Of a stretch of 64,000 nucleotides of DNA, positions 59,993-64,000 are shown one piece after another (the first letter of the stretch is position 1; each line of letters starts with the position of its first letter). The stretch comes from Euryodendron excelsum (lineage: Eukaryota > Streptophyta > Magnoliopsida > Ericales > Pentaphylacaceae): NCBI GenBank assembly GCA_033060915.1, contig CM065379.1, forward strand, positions 38,232,818-38,296,817, in the 5' to 3' direction. The notes below the pieces were generated by a model that made no database searches, was not told the origin of the DNA, and saw only the letters and a list, made by a program, of their open reading frames with translations. Made by a program: the position numbers and the translations under genes.

Positions 59993-62900
59993 GTTCTTTG
60001 ACTCTGCCTATTGTAATCATATGATATCTGAACCTACCATTTTCTTTTCTAAATCCTCTGCATCCAATGTTCTTACCATTCACATTGCTGATGGTTCCCA
60101 TATGCATATTAATGATATAGGGCGCATTTTCACATCTAACATTTCTCTTCCACATACTTATTTTATTCCTAAACTTTCTCTTAACCTCATTTTGGTCGGC
60201 CAATTATGTGATATTAGTCTCATCGTCACCTTTTCTTCCACTAGTTGTCTTGTGCAGGTTCCACAGATGGGATAAACTATTGGGATCGGCCGTAAGCATA
60301 GTTGCTTATTTGAGCTCATTCACCTTCGTCTTCCATCGCCGTCCACCTCTCCAATCCAGTCTGTTGCCTCTACTTCCGCTGCATCCACATTGGGCTTATG
60401 GCATTCCCATCTTGGTCATATCTCTCTAGGACACTTATGTCCTCTAGTCTCTAGTGGTCTATTAGGCTCTGTCTCTATTGAAAACATTAAGTGTTAATCA
60501 TGTCAACTAGCCAAATAGCCCGCTTTATCTTTTACTAATAGTACCTTTATTTCCTCTGCCCCTTTTGATCTCATTCACTCTGATGTATGGGAACCTTCCG
60601 CTAATGTTACTGTAGGGGGATCCAAATATTTTGTCCCTTTTATTGATGACTTTTCTCATTTTACTTGGATTTATCTCTTGCAACAATGGTCTCAATTGCC
60701 TCGAATATACTTTAATTTTGCCAAAATGATTCAAACTCAATTCTATCGTCCAATAAAAGTTTTTCGCTCTAATAATGCCATGGAATACAAAGACTCTACT
60801 TCTCTCACGTTCCTCAGCCAACAAGACACTCTCCATCATCATTCTTGTCCTGACACATCCCAACTGAATGGTTGAGCTGAACGTAAACATCGTTATGTTC
60901 TTGATACCTCTGTGCTCTTCTCATTGCCTCATCTTGTCCTAAACGATTCTAGAGAGAAGTTGTTCTTACTACTGTTTATACTATTAACCGTGTTCCATCT
61001 CCGGCTATTGGTAACCAATCTCCCTATGAACATTTATATGGTCGTGTTCCTGACTATAGTCCTCTTCGTGTTTTTAGATGTACCTGTTTTGTCCTCCTCC
61101 AACCTCATGAGCGCAATAAGCTCGAAACCCGGGCTTGTCTTTATTGCTTCTTAGGGTATGACATTGAGCATAAAGGCTATCGGTGTTAGGACCCTTTATC
61201 CAAAAGACTTCAGGTTTCGCGTCATGTTATCTTCTGGAAACATAAAATGTTCTCTTCCTTATCCCCTTTCTATCTTTCATCTTCTTCTTCTCCCTCATTC
61301 TTCACTGATCCTTCCATTGACCTATTCCCTGACGATTGTAATTTGGTCTCGTCTGAGTTGCCTGCTGCAACCCCATAACTAATGCCTGTCTTGACTGCTG
61401 ATCCTGCACCTGCTTCTATCATTGTCTCCTCCAGTCCTTCTCTCATTGGGCCTTCTGCTACATCTTTTGTCTCTGATGATTTCCTGGTTAACCCTCATCT
61501 TCGCCATTTTACTCAGGTAAAAAATATTCTTGTCCATCTTCGTGACTATCACTGCTTTTCTACTATTCTTTCTCGCCATGAACTTCACTCTTATCGTGAG
61601 GCCAGTTCTAACCTTGTTTGGCAGCAAGCATTGGTTGATGAGTTACAGGCATTATGGTTGATGGTTCTATCGAACGCCATAAGGCTCACTTAGTAGCCAA
61701 GGGCTTCATCTAGGAATATGGCATTGACTATAAGGAAACTTTTGCCCCCATTGCATGGCTCACTTTTGTTCGTAGTTTACTTGCTGTTACTACTGTCCGT
61801 CAATGGGCCCTCTTTCAAATGGATGTGAAGAACGTCTTTCTCAATGTGATCTCATTGAAAAAGTTTACACGTAGCCTCCTCTTACTCATCAAGTGTGTTA
61901 GTTTTGTAGTGCTCTCTATGGCCTTAAACAAGCTCCTGGCGCTTGATTTGCCAAATTTAGTGCCATCAATGGTGATTTTGGGTTCTCCTCCAGTCCTTAT
62001 GATTCAGCCTTATTCCTTCACACGACTCCCCAAGGCACTATTATGCTTCTCCTATATATGGATTATATGACCATTATTGGTGATGATCTTGGTGGCATTT
62101 TTTATCTTAAGTTCTTTCTCAACAAGCATTTTGAAATGAAAGACTCAGGGCCTTTTAGTTACTTCTTGGGTCTTGAGATTTCTTTACATTCTGATGGATA
62201 CTATTTATCTCAAGCTAAGTATGCTTCGGATCTTCTAGCTCGTGCAGGTCTCACTGATAGTAAGTCTGTCTCCACTTCTCTAGAGCTCAATGCTCATCTC
62301 ACTCCTCTGGATGGCGTCTCTCTCTCCGATGCTACTCTTTATTGTTAGTTGGTTGGCAGCCTTGTCTATCTCACCGTTACTCATCTAAACATTTCATATG
62401 CGGTTCATTTTGTTAGTCAGTTCTTGTCTTCTCCACGGTCCACCTATTATGTTGTTGTCCTTTGTATCCTTCGTTATGTTAAAGGTACTTTCTTTCATGG
62501 CTTCCATTATTATGCTTTTTCCTCCCTTTAGCTTCGTGCTTACTTCTATGCTGATTGGGCCAATGATCCAATCGATCGTCGATCCATTACTGGTTTTTCC
62601 TTCTTTTTAGGTGACTCCCTTATTTCATAGCTCAACAAGAAGCAGACTCTTACTGCTCGATCTAACACAGAAGCCGAATATCGTGCTCTTGCTGATACTG
62701 TCCAGGAACTTCTTTAGCTTCGTTGGTTGCTCGAAGATATCAGGTTTGTACACTCCACTGCTACTACCATCTTTTGCGACAATCGGAGTGCTATTCTCAT
62801 TGCTCATAATGATGTCTTTCATGACTGCACCAAACATATTAAGATTGATTGTCATTTCATTCGTCAACATTTGGTCTGCAGTACTATTCATCTTCACTAT

Positions 62901-63008
62901 GTCTCTTCTGCCGATCAGACTACTGATATATTCACCAAAGGCCATCCTCCTAGCCGCTTTCAAGATCTAGTTTCTAAACTCAAGTTGACTTCAGTCTTAC
63001 CATCTTGA
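59993..63008 (+). pseudogene. copia V pol, broken and partly deleted
   Basis: The protease starts FDSAYCNHM, where relatives have DSGASNHM. Integrase at about 60390-60900 has a HSHLGHI zinc piece, HSDVWEP and AERKHRYV, with Cys and Gln codons lost. Several frame changes follow at 60930-61400. Near 61655 the text jumps from DELQAL to DGSIERHKAH, so about 35-40 codons of the RT start are missing. The RT core has FQMDVKNVFL, and its catalytic pair reads YMDYM instead of YVDDM (near 62045), which removes an essential Asp. RNase H at about 62535-62960 has YADWANDPIDRRSITGFS, NTEAEYRALAD and HTKHIKID-like and DIFTKG text. No enzyme activity is expected. Confidence 0.9.
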
Positions 63009-63010
63009 GT

Positions 63011-63021
63011 TTAAAAGAGGA
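63011..63021 (+). other. Polypurine tract of copia V
   Basis: TTAAAAGAGGA directly before the 3' LTR. Confidence 0.78.
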
Positions 63022-63190
63022 TGTTAGTGTAATATGTTAGTTTAGTGTAATAGTATATCCAATCCCACATTGGTTAGGAATGTCTTCCCTTCATCCTTTG
63101 TTGTGTTATAAATAGAATCAAAATGTACATATTTAAATTATCCAATAGAGAACTTTCTCTTTCTCTTTCTTCCTCCTACTAGTTCTAATA
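63022..63190 (+). repeat. 3' LTR of copia V
   Basis: 169 bp, starting TGTTAGTGTAAT and ending TTCTAATA (the final CA has become TA). It has a TATA box TATAAATA at 63107-63114 that the 5' LTR has lost (TTATAGTATTATG there). Confidence 0.92.
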
Positions 63191-63833
63191 GCGAGCACTT
63201 GATAGTTAATTCCTACAGATGCTTCACGTAACCACTAACTACAATCTATTGCGAAAGAGAAGAAACAAAGAACTTATTGTGATTTCAATTACTTCTGATC
63301 AATCTATCCCATGGCCAGCCTCTTTTATAACTTTCTACAACTCTCCAATATTATTCACCCATCTTTCTGTCTCCCTATAGTACATTTCGTCATATTCATA
63401 CACGTATACCATGCACGCATGCACATTCTCTTAAACTATGGTGTAAATTGCTCATCCAAATTGAGTTTAATTTTGATATAATAACAATGTAAATTTTTTT
63501 TTTATGTAAGTGTGCATCAAACTATGGCATATGTCTATGCTCTTACTTTTTTATGATGGGCTTAAACTCTAAAAATACACCTATCATATTTTGTACTTAG
63601 TGTAAAATAATTTATCACTGTAAGTACATTAAAACTGAACTTACGTAAATTTTCACGTTCGTACTTATCTTAAATGTAAAGACCTATTTACTAAAGGATA
63701 CAAATTTTCTACAATCTGAATTGTACAGACCTATTTACCGTTCAATAAATAGACCATATGAGGACCCCAAAAAAATTGACAAAAAGGATTCTTATCCCTT
63801 TAAATTGGCTCTATTATGTTTAGGTGTGACACA
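63191..63833. other. End of copy B and AT-rich spacer
   Basis: 63191-63309 matches 15249-15444 of copy A in part. After CAATCTATCCC the homology stops and I see only AT-rich DNA. Confidence 0.65.
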
Positions 63834-64000
63834 TCGCAATTTAAGGTTTCTTATTTCTCTCTCTCTCTCTCTGTATTTCAATTTCCAACAACGAAATGGG
63901 CCTATGGCAAAAACCCTACATAGAAGCTCTCCTCCCAAGGTTGCACACTGCAAAGTCCCCCACTTCCTAAGGTAGCAAAACCCACGTGCCATTTACTTGC
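63834..64000 (+). repeat. Third, partial copy of the leader-like stretch
   Basis: GCAATTTAAGGTTT, the CT run, ATTTCAATTTCCAACAAC, AAATGGGCCTA, CCCCCACTTCCTAAGG and CCATTTACTTGC match 14865-15110 and 57990-58245. The copy continues beyond the window. Confidence 0.85.

Larger units (their letters stand above)
58399..63190 (+). mobile_element. Ty1/copia retrotransposon V, complete in structure, decayed
   Basis: LTRs of 181 and 169 bp, a primer site, gag, pol and a purine tract. The flanks GCTGAG (58393-58398) and GCGAG (63191-63195) are an imperfect target duplication. Copy A reads TTTGCGAGCACTTCG without an insert at about 15249, so it inserted after the duplication. The total is 4792 bp. The RT catalytic motif is changed and the pol has a deletion and many stops. 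Confidence 0.95.
38697..63309. repeat. Copy B of the large duplicated block
   Basis: Collinear with 4874-15444 (anchors given there) but stretched to 24.6 kb, mainly by the LINE nest (13.1 kb) and copia V (4.8 kb). At 38697-38701 it shows the ATTCA site that in copy A is filled by copia I. Its left end may extend further left, because the matching part of copy A is outside the window. Confidence 0.93.

Noticed and set aside
1..64000. tRNA, rRNA or organelle insertions
   Set aside because: None recognised by eye. The only tRNA-related text is the primer-binding sites of the copia elements.

Overview
The window looks like repeat-rich, AT-rich nuclear DNA of a flowering plant, probably a dicot. 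The signs are plant Ty1/copia elements primed by an initiator-Met tRNA-type site, an RRM-type plant LINE, PIF/Harbinger-like and foldback DNA elements, a plant GDSL-lipase gene with four exons, a 3-ketoacyl-CoA synthase remnant, and long CT and TA microsatellites. I found no intact protein-coding gene. Every recognisable coding region carries stops or frameshifts, so it is annotated as a pseudogene or mobile-element remnant. I recognised no rRNA, tRNA or CRISPR.

Layout. 1-4873: a decayed copia element (I), cut by the window start. 4874-15444: copy A of a non-coding block that recurs as copy B at 38697-63309. Copy A carries a 2.4 kb PIF-like element and MITEs. 15445-16480: a fragment of an LTR split by a solo LTR. 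16515-28345: a block bounded by ~200 bp inverted repeats. It is only about 1.5 kb long once two nested copia elements (II at 16734-23139, itself carrying a 1.75 kb insertion, and IV at 23610-27524) are subtracted, and it holds a GC-rich exon-like fragment. 28346-31116: AT-rich spacer with a foldback MITE. 31117-33365: GDSL-lipase pseudogene. 35480-36080: 3-ketoacyl-CoA synthase pseudogene fragment. 38697-63309: copy B, expanded by a LINE (42390-55518) and by copia element V (58399-63190).

The most striking structure is a three-deep nest in copy B. An inner ~5.2 kb solo LTR (44270-49502) sits inside an outer ~5.0 kb solo LTR (42726-52926), which sits inside ORF1 of the LINE. Each junction has a target-site duplication. 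Both giant LTRs look like the Tat/Ogre type of Ty3/gypsy. They share one architecture (inverted-repeat arrays in U3, palindromes just before the TATA box, a shared downstream motif, a near-identical 3' end) but have different repeat sequences. Comparing copies A and B gives empty sites for most insertions and so an order of events. A short third copy of part of the block starts near 63834 and runs off the window.
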